Part shown: piece by piece, positions 23,871-32,505 of the stretch
How the letters are laid out: each line of letters starts with the position of its first letter
Numbering within the stretch: the first letter of the stretch is position 1
DNA from: Phytoactinopolyspora halotolerans
GTDB lineage: Bacteria; Actinomycetota; Actinomycetes; Jiangellales; Jiangellaceae
DNA length: 64,000 nucleotides
Reading direction: 5' to 3'
NCBI RefSeq assembly: GCF_010550675.1
Contig: NZ_JAAGOA010000034.1
Coordinates: forward strand, 1-64,000
Position numbers and translations under genes: made by a program
Notes under the pieces: model-generated
The model's database searches: none
Seen by the model: the letters and a program-made list of their open reading frames with translations, nothing else
Told to the model about the DNA's origin: nothing

Positions 23871-24692
23871 TCAGGCGGGAGCCACCAGAAAGGAGAGGGC
23901 CAGCACCAGGAACGCGGCCGCGCTCATGCCGTTCATCGTCCGTTGCCAGCCGGGCCCGATCAGCGGTTGGACGCCGCGCCCGACAGTGAACACCACGGCT
24001 GCCCACCACATCACGACGAACCCCAGCGTCGTTCCCGCCAAAACCATGGTCTGGGCGGTGACGCTACCGTCCGGCGAGACGAACTGCGGGATGACTCCGA
24101 CGAAGAACAGCACGGCTTTGGGGTTGAGCAGATTCGTGGCGACGCCGTCCCGGTACGGATGGACGGCGAAACCGTCGGTGCGCGGCGCCGTGTCCGCGTC
24201 CAGGTGTTCTGGCGGCGTGGACACCTCCCGGACGTCGCCGTCGCCGCGTGCGCGAACGCCGTCGCCGCGTGCGCGAACGCCGTCGCCGCGTGCGCGAATG
24301 CCAGCGCTACGCAGCACGGATCTGAATCGCTGCTCGTCCGAAGCGGCGCCGCCCGCGGCCGACCCGGTCTCCGCGGACCGCGGCATTGACGGTGCCTTCG
24401 CGGACCTGGCCAGAAATGCACGGAGAGCGCCGACGCCCAGCCACGCGAGGTAGCCGGCGCCGGCGTAGCGGACGGCGTCGAGCAACGCGGGACGGGCGGC
24501 GAGGAGCGCGCCGACTCCGACGGCCGCAAGCGTGGTGTGCACCATCAACCCGGTGACATTGCCGGCGGCGGCGCGGATTCCCGCGCGCGTGCCGGTCAGC
24601 GAGTATCTGACGATGACGAAGAAGTCCGGCCCGGGGACGCACAGAACGATCACGAGGACGCCGACGAAGGCCGGCCACCGATCTGGCCACAT
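23871..24692 (-). CDS. LysE/RhtB-family exporter with a charged repeat insert
   Basis: About 273 residues, where the family usually has 200-210. N-terminal helices begin FVGVLVIVLCVPGPDFFVIV, with GPDF as the family signature, and the C-terminal half begins NLLNPKAVLFFVGVIPQF, the second signature. Between helix three and four a hydrophilic insert of about 65 residues carries three ARGDGVR heptads from a tandem DNA repeat. The family exports amino acids or similar solutes. Start 24692 keeps the divergent operator outside the gene; 24713 is possible. The divergent Lrp regulator fits amino-acid control. Confidence 0.85.
   Translation of the reverse strand: MWPDRWPAFVGVLVIVLCVPGPDFFVIVRYSLTGTRAGIRAAAGNVTGLMVHTTLAAVGVGALLAARPALLDAVRYAGAGYLAWLGVGALRAFLARSAKAPSMPRSAETGSAAGGAASDEQRFRSVLRSAGIRARGDGVRARGDGVRARGDGDVREVSTPPEHLDADTAPRTDGFAVHPYRDGVATNLLNPKAVLFFVGVIPQFVSPDGSVTAQTMVLAGTTLGFVVMWWAAVVFTVGRGVQPLIGPGWQRTMNGMSAAAFLVLALSFLVAPA
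24238..24300. repeat. Three perfect or near-perfect 21-base tandem repeats
   Basis: Units at 24238-24258, 24259-24279 and 24280-24300 are identical except for one C-to-T change in the last. They lie in frame inside the LysE-family gene, each adding one heptapeptide (ARGDGVR on the minus strand). The near identity at synonymous positions points to recent expansion. Confidence 0.92.
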
Positions 24693-24711
24693 AGAGTCAG
24701 ACTGCGAACAC

Positions 24712-24739
24712 ATCCGGGCATAGGCAAGGACGCCCGGAT
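24712..24739. promoter_or_regulatory. Lrp-type operator candidate ATCCGGGC-N12-GCCCGGAT
   Basis: Perfect 8-base arms at 24712-24719 and 24732-24739, followed by another half-like ATCCGGAT at 24743-24750 directly before the Lrp start codon. It is located between the divergent exporter and Lrp genes, so it could serve both promoters. Confidence 0.55.
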
Positions 24740-24751
24740 AGAATCCGGATA

Positions 24752-25276
24752 ATGAGCGAATCTGTACAACTGGATCCGGTGGACTGGCAGATTCTGTCCA
24801 TCCTTCAGGACGATGCGTCGATCACCAACAAGGCTCTGGCGGACCGGGTCGGCCTGCCGACGTCGTCGTGCCATGAGCGCGTGCGACGACTCCGGACGGC
24901 CGGGGTCATCGACGGCATCCGAGCGTCCGTCAACCCCGCCGCTGTCGGACGGGGCCTCCAAGCATTCATCGCCGTACGCCTCCGTCCGCACCGGCGCGAC
25001 ATGATCGAGAGCTTCACGGCGGCGGTGCTGGAGCTCCCCGAAACGCTGGCCCTGTACAACGTCTCAGGACCGGAGGACTTCTTTCTGCACGTCGCCGTCG
25101 TCGACAGCACCGATCTGCAGCGACTCATCATCGACGATCTCGCCTCTCGACCGGAGATCGCCCACTGCCAGACGCACCTGATCTTCGACCGGCCGCTCGT
25201 CACATCGATGCGACCGTACCCGGACACCCACACCGGCCCGACCACAGGATGGCGCAACCGCGGATCCACCCCGTGA
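24752..25276 (+). CDS. Lrp/AsnC-family regulator
   Basis: 174 residues. The N-terminal helix-turn-helix (LDPVDWQILSILQDDASITN, KALADRVGLPTSSCHERVRR) leads into the RAM/AsnC effector domain (LQAFIAVRLRPHRRDMIESF, VSGPEDFFLHVAVVDS). Such proteins bind amino acids as octamers or dimers and often activate a divergent LysE-type exporter when that amino acid is in excess. That is the arrangement here. Confidence 0.93.
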   Translation: MSESVQLDPVDWQILSILQDDASITNKALADRVGLPTSSCHERVRRLRTAGVIDGIRASVNPAAVGRGLQAFIAVRLRPHRRDMIESFTAAVLELPETLALYNVSGPEDFFLHVAVVDSTDLQRLIIDDLASRPEIAHCQTHLIFDRPLVTSMRPYPDTHTGPTTGWRNRGSTP

Positions 25277-25303
25277 TCACCGGCCCTCTGGCGCGCCTAG
25301 ATT

Positions 25304-25343
25304 ACCGACAACAAAAACTGTCTTGACAATTTGATTTGTCGGT
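25304..25343 (+). promoter_or_regulatory. Promoter and ArsR-type operator candidate
   Basis: ACCGACAA (25304-25311) and TTGTCGGT (25336-25343) form a perfect 8-base inverted repeat around an AT-rich centre that includes TTGACA at 25323-25328, a good -35 box. It lies just before the ArsR-like gene, consistent with autoregulation. Confidence 0.55.
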
Positions 25344-25357
25344 GCGATGGTTGGTCC

Positions 25358-25972
25358 ATGTTCGATGTGACAGTGATCGAAAACGCGGCGGCAGCCGAGG
25401 CATCGCTGGACCCGGTCCGCGCCCGGCTTCTGGCCGAGCTCTCCGAGCCGGGCTCGGCCAGCACGCTCGCCCGAAAGGTGGGGCTGCCGCGGCAGAAGAT
25501 CAACTACCACCTGAAGACGCTGGAACGGCACGGCCTGGTCGAACTTGTCGAAGAACGGCGGAAGGGCAACGTCACCGAGCGCGTGATGCGCGCCTCGGCC
25601 GCGTCGTACGTGATCTCACCTGCCGCGCTCGGTGCCGTCCAGCCCGATCCATCCCGAGCACCCGACCGGCTCTCCGCGCGCTGGCTGCTCGCCGTGGCAT
25701 CTCGGCTCGTTCGGGACGTCGGATCGCTGATCACCGGCGCCGCCAAGGCGAACAAGCGGGTGGCGACGTTCGCCATCGACGGTGAGGTGCGCTTCGCGTC
25801 GGCCGCCGACCGGTCGGCGTTCGCCGAAGAACTGGCCACGGCGGTGACCGCTCTCGTCAGCAAGTACCACGACGAGTCGGCGGAGAGAGGACGCACGCAC
25901 CGGATCGTCGTCGCCGTACATCCCAGCGTCTCCGACGACGCCGCACCCCCCTTCACGGACAAGGAACAGTGA
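25358..25972 (+). CDS. ArsR-like winged-helix regulator
   Basis: 204 residues. The N-terminal winged helix is LDPVRARLLAELSEPGSAST, LARKVGLPRQKINYHLKTLE, RHGLVELVEER. The remaining 110 residues lack metal-binding cysteines and have no family that I recognise. ArsR-like genes of this type commonly precede an AHSA1/SRPBCC gene and repress it. Here the SRPBCC gene starts one base after the stop. ATG 25358 begins the conserved sequence; the earlier in-frame start lies within the operator. Confidence 0.88.
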   Translation: MFDVTVIENAAAAEASLDPVRARLLAELSEPGSASTLARKVGLPRQKINYHLKTLERHGLVELVEERRKGNVTERVMRASAASYVISPAALGAVQPDPSRAPDRLSARWLLAVASRLVRDVGSLITGAAKANKRVATFAIDGEVRFASAADRSAFAEELATAVTALVSKYHDESAERGRTHRIVVAVHPSVSDDAAPPFTDKEQ

Positions 25973-25973
25973 G

Positions 25974-26777
25974 ATGGGCCATCAGTTCGAGGGACATCAG
26001 GAAGCTCGGGTCGACGCCACCGCCGAGGAGGTGTGGGAGGCGATCGCCACCGGCCCCGGCATCGATTCGTGGTTCATGGGACGCAACGAGGTCGAGGGCG
26101 GCCAGGGCGGGGCGGTCCGGACGGCCTTCGGCGGTTACGCCCCGGAACACCGGATCACGGAATGGCGGCCCGGCGAGCGGTTCGCGTACCGGAGCGACGA
26201 CGCGCCGGACGGCCGGTTCATCGCCTACGAGTTCATGATCGCCGGGCGCGACCGGGGAAGCACCGTGGTGCGCATCGTCACCAGCGGTTTTCTCCCCGGC
26301 GACGACTGGGAAGACGAGTACGACGCGATGCTCAAGGGCGGCGAACTCTTCTTCCACACGCTGGTGGAGTACCTTTCCCACTTCGCTGGGCGCCACGCGA
26401 CGCCCGTCACCGCGTTCGGCCCGCCGGTGGCCGACTGGGACCACGCCTGGGCGACGCTGCGTCGCGCCTTCGGATTGGCCGAACCTGTCGACGTCGGCTC
26501 CGCTGCCCGGTTCGCCGGTGTGCCGACGAGCGCAGGCCGCACCGGTGACGATGACGGCGACGGCGACGGCGAACCCGAGACCACCCTGGTTGACGGCGTC
26601 GTCTACTTCACCAACGCCCACACGCTGGGCATCCGCACCGACGATGCGCTCTACCGGTTCATGAAGGGCTTCCACGGCCCGATGATCGCCAGCCACCACA
26701 TCTTCGCCGGCACCGACCGGGAACCGGCGGAGCGAGCCTGGACGGACTGGCTGGCGCGGGCCCTGACCACGCGTTGA
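25974..26777 (+). CDS. SRPBCC/AHSA1-domain protein
   Basis: 267 residues. An AHSA1-like ligand-binding fold occupies about 5-145 (VDATAEEVWEAIATGPGIDS, WFMGRNEVEGGQGG, RITEWRPGERFAYR). A second part from about 150 has an acidic linker (DDDGDGDGEPE) and a weaker SRPBCC-like stretch. Members bind hydrophobic ligands or act as Hsp90-ATPase activator-like proteins; the role here is unknown. It is translationally linked to the ArsR-like gene and followed 24 bases later by a hydrolase gene. Confidence 0.85.
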   Translation: MGHQFEGHQEARVDATAEEVWEAIATGPGIDSWFMGRNEVEGGQGGAVRTAFGGYAPEHRITEWRPGERFAYRSDDAPDGRFIAYEFMIAGRDRGSTVVRIVTSGFLPGDDWEDEYDAMLKGGELFFHTLVEYLSHFAGRHATPVTAFGPPVADWDHAWATLRRAFGLAEPVDVGSAARFAGVPTSAGRTGDDDGDGDGEPETTLVDGVVYFTNAHTLGIRTDDALYRFMKGFHGPMIASHHIFAGTDREPAERAWTDWLARALTTR

Positions 26778-26801
26778 ACAACACTCGGAGGGAAACCACC
26801 C

Positions 26802-27602
26802 ATGTACACCACCACCTCGAACGACGGCACCACCATCGCGTACGACCGAACCGGCGACGGCCCACCCGTCATCCTGGTGGACGGCGCGCTCTGCCACCGG
26901 GCGTTCGGACCTGCCGCTCCCCTCGCCAAGCAGCTGGCCGACCGGTACACCGTGTACACCTACGACCGTCGCGGCCGCGGCGACAGCACCGACACACCGC
27001 CGTACGCCGTGGAGCGAGAGATCGAGGACATCGAGGCGCTGATCAAAGAGGCGGGCGGCTCCGCCTTCCTGTACGGCATCTCGTCCGGAGCCGCGCTCGC
27101 CATCGAGGCGGCCAACCGCGGCATCGGCGTCACCCGGCTCGCGACGTATGAAGCGCCGTACCTGGTCGACGAGACCGCGCCGCCGGAGCCGGCCGACTAC
27201 CGCGAACGGCTCGAAGCGAACATCGCCGCCGGCAAGCGCAGCGACGCCGTGCGGCTGTTCATGAAACTGGTCGGAACGCCCGGTTTCGCCGTCGTCATGA
27301 TGCGCATGATGCCGGTGTGGAAGAAGCTGAAGGCCGTCGCGCACACCCTTCCGTATGACCACGAGATCCTCAAGGTGGGCCGCCATCGTCGCCCGTTGCC
27401 GGCGGACCGCTGGACGTCGGTCACCATGCCGACGCTGGTCATGGCCGGCGGAAAGAGCCCGGACTGGATGCGCAACGCACAGACATCGCTCGCCGACGTC
27501 CTGCCGAACGCCGAGTACCGGACCCTGGAGGGCCAGACCCACCTGCTCAAGCCCGAGGCCGTCGCGCCCGTACTCAAGGGGTTCTTCACCTCGAGCCCGT
27601 GA
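26802..27602 (+). CDS. Alpha/beta hydrolase
   Basis: 266 residues. The oxyanion region is ILVDGALCHRAFGPA, the nucleophile elbow YGISSGAAL (Ser near 97) replaces the usual Gly-x-Ser-x-Gly by Gly-Ile-Ser-Ser-Gly, and the catalytic His is in GQTHLLKPEAV. A GGAGGG ribosome site precedes the ATG. It is the third gene of the ArsR-SRPBCC operon. The substrate is not predictable; small esters or lactones are typical for this group. Confidence 0.9.
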   Translation: MYTTTSNDGTTIAYDRTGDGPPVILVDGALCHRAFGPAAPLAKQLADRYTVYTYDRRGRGDSTDTPPYAVEREIEDIEALIKEAGGSAFLYGISSGAALAIEAANRGIGVTRLATYEAPYLVDETAPPEPADYRERLEANIAAGKRSDAVRLFMKLVGTPGFAVVMMRMMPVWKKLKAVAHTLPYDHEILKVGRHRRPLPADRWTSVTMPTLVMAGGKSPDWMRNAQTSLADVLPNAEYRTLEGQTHLLKPEAVAPVLKGFFTSSP

Positions 27603-27646
27603 TCGTCAACCCCTGGCCGGACTTTCACCGGAGCAACGGCTGATGA

Positions 27647-28504
27647 TCATCGGAGCCTCGGCAAGGCGGTGGCGATCCGTTCCAGGTCGGCGACCGCGTT
27701 GCCCGGCGGGACGTAAACGATGATCTCGCTGATACCCATCGACACATGCTGGTCGACGTTCCGGACCAGCTCATCGACCGACCCCTCGAACCGCAACTGG
27801 CTGGAACGCCGGATCTCCTCGGGGTCGCGGCCGACGTCGTCGCAATGCCGGTCCAAGACGGCGGAGAGATCGGCGATCTCCTCCGCATCGGCGTTGGGCA
27901 CGTTCCACACGTCGGCGTACTGAGCCGCGATCCGCAGGGTCCGCTGACGGCCCCGCCCACCCACCCAGATCGGCGGGTAGGGCCGCTGGACCGGCTTCGG
28001 GTTCGCATACGCCTCGCTCAGCCGGTAATGCCGGCCGTCGAACGTCGCGCGCTCCTCGGTCCACAGCGCACGGACCACCTGGCACGCCTCCTCGAACCGG
28101 TCGATCCGCTCCCGCAGGGTCCCGAACTCGATGCCGAGCATGGTGTGTTCTTCCTCGACCCACGCCGCGCCCAGCCCGAACTCCAGCCGTCCGGCGGAGA
28201 GGTGGTCCACGGTGACGGCCATCTTCGCCAGCACCGCCGGATGCCGGTAGGTGTTGCCGGTCACCATGCAGCCGATCCTGATCCGCTCCGTCGCCTGCGC
28301 CATCGCGCCCAGCAACGTCCACGCTTCGAAGACGTCGCCGGGCAGCACATCGGGCTCGGGAGGCAGCGCGGCGAAATGGTCGTAGTTCCACAGATGGTCG
28401 AATCCGGCCTCGTCCGCGGTCTGCCAGAACGCCGTGAGCTCATCGATGGTGGTCAGCTGCTGGCTGAGCTTGACGCCGATATGCAGCGGATGGGATGCGG
28501 TCAT
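27647..28504 (-). CDS. LLM-class F420-dependent oxidoreductase
   Basis: 285 residues of the luciferase-like TIM-barrel family. Characteristic blocks are WQTADEAGFDHLWNYDHFAA, RIRIGCMVTGNTYRHPAVLA, KMAVTVDHLSAGRLEFGLGA, and PYPPIWVGGRGRQRTLRIAA. Actinobacterial members use F420H2 rather than FMN; the TIGR03560-like pattern favours F420. The substrate is unknown. ATG at 28504 is used; the longer frame would add 13 residues with no similarity. It is transcribed divergently from the VOC operon. Confidence 0.9.
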   Translation of the reverse strand: MTASHPLHIGVKLSQQLTTIDELTAFWQTADEAGFDHLWNYDHFAALPPEPDVLPGDVFEAWTLLGAMAQATERIRIGCMVTGNTYRHPAVLAKMAVTVDHLSAGRLEFGLGAAWVEEEHTMLGIEFGTLRERIDRFEEACQVVRALWTEERATFDGRHYRLSEAYANPKPVQRPYPPIWVGGRGRQRTLRIAAQYADVWNVPNADAEEIADLSAVLDRHCDDVGRDPEEIRRSSQLRFEGSVDELVRNVDQHVSMGISEIIVYVPPGNAVADLERIATALPRLR

Positions 28505-28592
28505 GTTCCCTTCTCTACCGCACGCCGCGTCGGCGCATCGCATCGGGATCCGATCCGGGCGCGCCCGGGCGATGAGTTTTCGCCGGCGGCGC

Positions 28593-28607
28593 GGTCACTA
28601 CATGTGA
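28593..28607. promoter_or_regulatory. Palindrome GTCAC-TACAT-GTGAC in divergent promoter
   Basis: A perfect 5-base inverted repeat in the 149-base region between the LLM oxidoreductase and the VOC-sigma operon. No dedicated regulator gene is adjacent. It is a candidate operator only. Confidence 0.3.
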
Positions 28608-28653
28608 CGGCATCACGAAGCCCCCACGCGGGACGAGGAGAAGGAGCACCGAT

Positions 28654-29055
28654 ATGGCGAAGGCTTCCCTGGGCAGCATGTTGCTCTCCAGCACCGATCC
28701 GGAGCGGTTGCACACGTGGTACGCGGCCGCCCTGACGCCGAACGACGACGCGCGGGTCGGCGATTACCGGGTGCTCAAGTTCGGCGAGTTCTACCTCATG
28801 TTCGACAACCGCGACGACGTCACGGAGAAGAACCGCGAGCCGGGACGGATGATTCTCAACTTCGACGTGGAGGATGCGCCCGCGGTCGCCGCGCGCATGG
28901 ACAGCATGGGGGCGGCGTGGCTGTCACCGCTGGAAGACCGGGACGGGAGTTACTTCGCCACCGCGATCGACCCGGACGGCAACTACGTCCAGATCGTCCA
29001 GATCAGTGAAGAGCACCAGGCGGCGATGGAACGCATGACCGAGGCGAAGGAGTGA
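28654..29055 (+). CDS. VOC-family protein
   Basis: 133 residues in the vicinal oxygen chelate fold: [20 protein letters not shown] at the start and [20 protein letters not shown] at the end, the usual beta-alpha-beta-beta-beta pairs. Possible metal ligands are incomplete, so it may bind a ligand rather than catalyse. An AAGGAG site precedes the ATG. It is the first gene of a four-gene operon leading to an ECF sigma factor. Confidence 0.88.
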   Translation: MAKASLGSMLLSSTDPERLHTWYAAALTPNDDARVGDYRVLKFGEFYLMFDNRDDVTEKNREPGRMILNFDVEDAPAVAARMDSMGAAWLSPLEDRDGSYFATAIDPDGNYVQIVQISEEHQAAMERMTEAKE

Positions 29056-29462
29056 CGACGATGTTCCGTGACACCAAGGCCTTCAGCGGGTTCTCCGTGA
29101 ACGACCCCGAGGCCGCCCGCACGTTTTACGGCGAGACGCTCGGCATGCACGTGACCGACGTCGAAGCGATGCCAGGCTACGGACTGCTGACGCTGCACGT
29201 CGCCGGCAGCAACAACATCTTGATCTACCCCAAGCCGGACCACACGCCGGCGACGTTCACCATCCTCAACTTCCCGGTGGAGGACATCGACACGGCCGTC
29301 GACGAGCTCACCGCCCGCGGTGTGGAGTTCCTCCGATACCCGCAGTTCGAGGACGCCATGGACGACAAGGGAATCGTCCGCGCCGGACCCGGCGAAGGTC
29401 CGCAGATCGCGTGGTTCACCGATCCCGCCGGAAATGTTCTCTCTGTCCTTCAGGAGGCATAG
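29052..29462 (+). CDS. VOC-family protein
   Basis: 136 residues starting at a GTG that overlaps the preceding stop (GTGA). It reads [60 protein letters not shown] and [17 protein letters not shown], the glyoxalase/bleomycin-resistance type. Its adjacent VOC partner suggests the two act together, perhaps as a heterodimer. Genes of this type often sit next to sigma factors with a SnoaL-like tail, as here. Confidence 0.88.
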   Translation: MTTMFRDTKAFSGFSVNDPEAARTFYGETLGMHVTDVEAMPGYGLLTLHVAGSNNILIYPKPDHTPATFTILNFPVEDIDTAVDELTARGVEFLRYPQFEDAMDDKGIVRAGPGEGPQIAWFTDPAGNVLSVLQEA

Positions 29463-29463
29463 A

Positions 29464-30534
29464 GTGCCAACCATGACGGAAACGCGCGCCACGACGGGTA
29501 CCCGCGCCGAGAGCGGCACACCGGTCGAGACCAGAACGCCGGTCAACGACGACGAGTTCGCCCGCCTGGCGGATCCCTACCGGCGCGAACTGATGGCGCA
29601 TTGCTACCGCATGCTCGGTTCGGTGCACGATGCGGAGGACCTGGTCCAGGAGACCTACCTGCGCGCGTGGAAGGCCTACGACAAGTTCGAGGGCCGGTCG
29701 TCGCTGCGCACCTGGCTGCACCGGATCGCGACGACGGCGTGCCTGACCGCGCTGGAAAGCCGGAACCGGCGTCCGCTGCCCACCGGACTGGGCGCCCCGA
29801 GCTCGCATCCTGCCGACGACATCTCCGAGCAGGCCGAGGTCCCGTGGCTGGAGCCGGTCCCGGACGACATGGTCGTCTCCGACGGTGCCGATCCGGCGGC
29901 GGTCGTGACGTCGCGGGAGAGTGTCCGGCTGGCGCTGATCGCAGCGCTGCAGCATCTACCGCCTCGGCAGCGTGCTGTGCTCATCTTGCGTGACGTGCTC
30001 AAATGGCGCGCATCCGAGGTCGCAGACGCGATCGGGATCTCCACGGCGGCGGTGAACAGCCTGCTCCAGCGGGCGCGCGCCCAGCTTGAGGAGGCCGCCC
30101 CGTCCGAGGAGGACACCACGCAGCCGACGTCGGCCGAACAGCTCGAGCTCCTCGAGCGTTACGCCAAGGCGTTCGAGACCTATGACGTCGAGGGAATGGT
30201 CAAACTGTTCACCTCGGACGCCGTGTGGGAGATGCCGCCGTTCCCGACGTGGTACCAGGGGCCGGAGAACATCGTCGGTCTGGTGCATCACCAGTGCCCG
30301 GCGCAGGGGCCCGGCGATATGCGCATGGTCCCGACGTTCGCCAACGGCCAGCCCGCGTTCGCCACGTACATGCGCGGCGAGGACGGCGTCTACCGGAAGT
30401 TCGGTCTGCAGGTGCTGACACTGCGCGACACCAAGGTCTCGCACGTGGGCATGTTCTTCGACGTCAGCCTGTTCGGAGCGTTCGGACTGCCGGACACGTT
30501 GCCGGCGGACACCGTGCCCGCTCCCACGGATTGA
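29464..30534 (+). CDS. ECF sigma factor with C-terminal SnoaL-like domain
   Basis: 356 residues. Region 2 is RRELMAHCYRMLGSVHDAED, LVQETYLRAWKAYDKFEGRS; region 4 is LQHLPPRQRAVLILRDVLKW, RASEVADAIGISTAAVNSLL. The last 120 residues form a SnoaL/NTF2-like domain (YAKAFETYDVEGMVKLFTSD). This is the SigG/TIGR02960-type architecture, in which the extra domain may replace an anti-sigma factor. GTG 29464 follows AGGAGG by six bases; the ATG at 29473 is an alternative. No anti-sigma gene is nearby. Confidence 0.92.
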   Translation: MPTMTETRATTGTRAESGTPVETRTPVNDDEFARLADPYRRELMAHCYRMLGSVHDAEDLVQETYLRAWKAYDKFEGRSSLRTWLHRIATTACLTALESRNRRPLPTGLGAPSSHPADDISEQAEVPWLEPVPDDMVVSDGADPAAVVTSRESVRLALIAALQHLPPRQRAVLILRDVLKWRASEVADAIGISTAAVNSLLQRARAQLEEAAPSEEDTTQPTSAEQLELLERYAKAFETYDVEGMVKLFTSDAVWEMPPFPTWYQGPENIVGLVHHQCPAQGPGDMRMVPTFANGQPAFATYMRGEDGVYRKFGLQVLTLRDTKVSHVGMFFDVSLFGAFGLPDTLPADTVPAPTD

Positions 30535-30542
30535 GCCTGGCG

Positions 30543-31148
30543 ATGACCGCACAGCCCGTGACGGCGACGCTCACGGGCGGAGTTGAGCTGCTGGAGCGGG
30601 CGATCACCTATACCCGCAGTAACCTGCAGCTCATCACGCCCGGTGACCTGACCGACCCCACGCCCTGCCACGGCTGGGACCTCGCCGCCCTGCTCGCCCA
30701 TATGGAGGATTCGCTCGACGCTCTCTGCGAAGCGGCGGACTTCGGCCGGATCGATCTCGACGACGGCGCCGACCGCCCCTGCATTGAGAGCGCCGCAGCG
30801 AGTGACGTCTGTGTCCGGCTGCGTACACGCGCGATCAGGCTGCTCAACTGGTCCGCTACGGCGCTCGGCGACGAGCCGATCGCGATCGCCGAGCGGCCCC
30901 TGACCGCGAGCATCGTCACCGCCACCGGAGCGCTGGAGATCACCGCCCACGGGTGGGACGTGGCGCAGGCCTGCGGCACCGACCGGCCGATCCCGGAGGA
31001 ACTGGCCGAGGAGCTTCTCGCCGTGGCGCCGTTGCTGATCACCGACGCCGACCGGCCCGCGCGGTTCGCGGCACCGCGAGACGTACCCGAGTCCGCCGCT
31101 GCCGGCCACCGCCTGCTCGCCTTCCTCGGCCGCGAGGCGCGCGGCTGA
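30543..31148 (+). CDS. DinB-like TIGR03086-type metal-binding protein
   Basis: 201 residues. Metal-binding helices occur in TPCHGWDLAALLAHMEDSLD (His near 41 and 53) and EITAHGWDVAQACG (His near 139), the pattern of mycothiol-dependent MDMPI-like proteins. It starts 9 bases after the sigma-factor stop and is probably co-transcribed. A mycothiol S-transferase or a stress-response role would fit; neither is shown. Confidence 0.85.
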   Translation: MTAQPVTATLTGGVELLERAITYTRSNLQLITPGDLTDPTPCHGWDLAALLAHMEDSLDALCEAADFGRIDLDDGADRPCIESAAASDVCVRLRTRAIRLLNWSATALGDEPIAIAERPLTASIVTATGALEITAHGWDVAQACGTDRPIPEELAEELLAVAPLLITDADRPARFAAPRDVPESAAAGHRLLAFLGREARG

Positions 31149-31289
31149 GGAAGGGCCGGCCGCTGCACCGCCCGGCCACCCCACCCGGACCCGGGCAGTA
31201 CCGCCTGCGCAGTCCCGTGCACCCGGCGGCGATTGCTCGCCAGCCGACTGGTTACTACCAAGGGCAGCAGCGTCGGAAGGTGGCGTACC

Positions 31290-32474
31290 GTGACCGAGAC
31301 CGTTCGGCTTGGCACCATCGCAGGGGTCCGGGTCGGCCTGCACTGGAGCGTCCTGGGTATCGTCGTGCTCCTGGTGTTCGGCCTGGCCGGTGGCCTTCTC
31401 CCGGAGCAGTTCCCCGGCGAGCCGGCCGCCGCGTACATCCTGGCGGCGCTCGTCGCCACCGCCCTGTTCGTCCTGTCCCTGCTCGCCCACGAGGTGGGCC
31501 ACGCGGTGGTGGCGACCCGCAACGGGATCGAGGTGGAAGGCATCACGCTGTGGCTGCTCGGCGGCGTGGCAGGGCTGCGTGGCGAAGCCAAGGACGCCGC
31601 CACCGACTTCCGGATCGCGGGCGTCGGACCGCTGATCAGCCTCGGCCTGGGTGGGGTGTTCCTCGCGGCCACCTGGGCGTCGATCACCCTCGACGCCCCC
31701 GATCTGGTCAGCGGCGTACTCGGTTACCTGACGACGATCAACGTGCTGCTCGCGCTGTTCAACCTGATTCCGGCGGCGCCGCTCGACGGTGGCCGCATTC
31801 TGCGGGCCATGTTGTGGGCATGGCGCGGAGACCGGCCGCAGGCTCAGATCTGGTCGGCACGGGCGGGCCGCGTCTTCGGCCTGATCCTGATCGCGCTCGG
31901 GTTGTTCTCCCTGTTCAGCGATTACGGCGGTGGCCTGTGGTGGATCCTGATCGGCCTGTTCGTCGTCACGATGGCGTCGGCGGAGGAACACCACGCCCGG
32001 ATGGGTGCGGTGCTGGCCGGGCTTCGCGCACGCGACATCATGACCGCGGATCCCGACACCGCCGACCCGGACCAGGACGTCGCCGAGTTCGTCCACGACG
32101 TCGCCATGGTCCGGCGGCACTCCGCCTTCCCGTTGCTCAGACCCGGCGGCGAGGTGCAGGGCATGGTGACGCTGAATCGCATCCGCTCGGTTCCGCGGGA
32201 GCAGCACAGCGAGACGACGCTCGGTGAGATCTCCTGTCCCATCGCCGACGTCCCCGTCATCCGGCCCGACGAGCTGGTATCCGACATCCTGGTCCGGCTG
32301 AGCGGCTGCGCCGACGGGCGCGCCCTGGTGATGGACGGCGGTCGCCTGGTCGGGATCATCTCGCCCAGCGACGTCAGCCGGGCGGTGTCGCTGCGGGGCA
32401 TCGGCGTCGACGACTTCAACGGTGCCGACCTCACCTACCGGCGTGGCTCCGACATGGGGAGCCCACGGAGTTAG
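31290..32474 (+). CDS. Site-2 protease (M50) with CBS domains, Rip3-like
   Basis: 394 residues. The zinc site HEVGH lies at 67-71 in a membrane helix, and the partner motif NLIPAAPLDGGRIL near 170 supplies the Asp ligand. Six or so membrane helices are followed by two CBS domains at about 250-385 (LRARDIMTADPDTADPDQDV, VMDGGRLVGIISPSDVSRAV). This is the architecture of mycobacterial Rip3. Such enzymes cut membrane-bound regulators such as anti-sigma factors. GTG 31290 follows GGAAGG. Confidence 0.9.
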   Translation: MTETVRLGTIAGVRVGLHWSVLGIVVLLVFGLAGGLLPEQFPGEPAAAYILAALVATALFVLSLLAHEVGHAVVATRNGIEVEGITLWLLGGVAGLRGEAKDAATDFRIAGVGPLISLGLGGVFLAATWASITLDAPDLVSGVLGYLTTINVLLALFNLIPAAPLDGGRILRAMLWAWRGDRPQAQIWSARAGRVFGLILIALGLFSLFSDYGGGLWWILIGLFVVTMASAEEHHARMGAVLAGLRARDIMTADPDTADPDQDVAEFVHDVAMVRRHSAFPLLRPGGEVQGMVTLNRIRSVPREQHSETTLGEISCPIADVPVIRPDELVSDILVRLSGCADGRALVMDGGRLVGIISPSDVSRAVSLRGIGVDDFNGADLTYRRGSDMGSPRS

Positions 32475-32505
32475 CCGGGAACGGTGCCGTATACCGTCGT
32501 CCTCT

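Noticed and set aside
25953-27542. A 529-residue minus-strand frame
   Set aside because: It is antisense to the SRPBCC and hydrolase genes and shows no family features.
30390-32207. A 605-residue open frame on the minus strand
   Set aside because: It is antisense to the DinB-like and site-2 protease genes, which have clear motifs, and its own sequence is low-complexity Gln/Arg/Gly.
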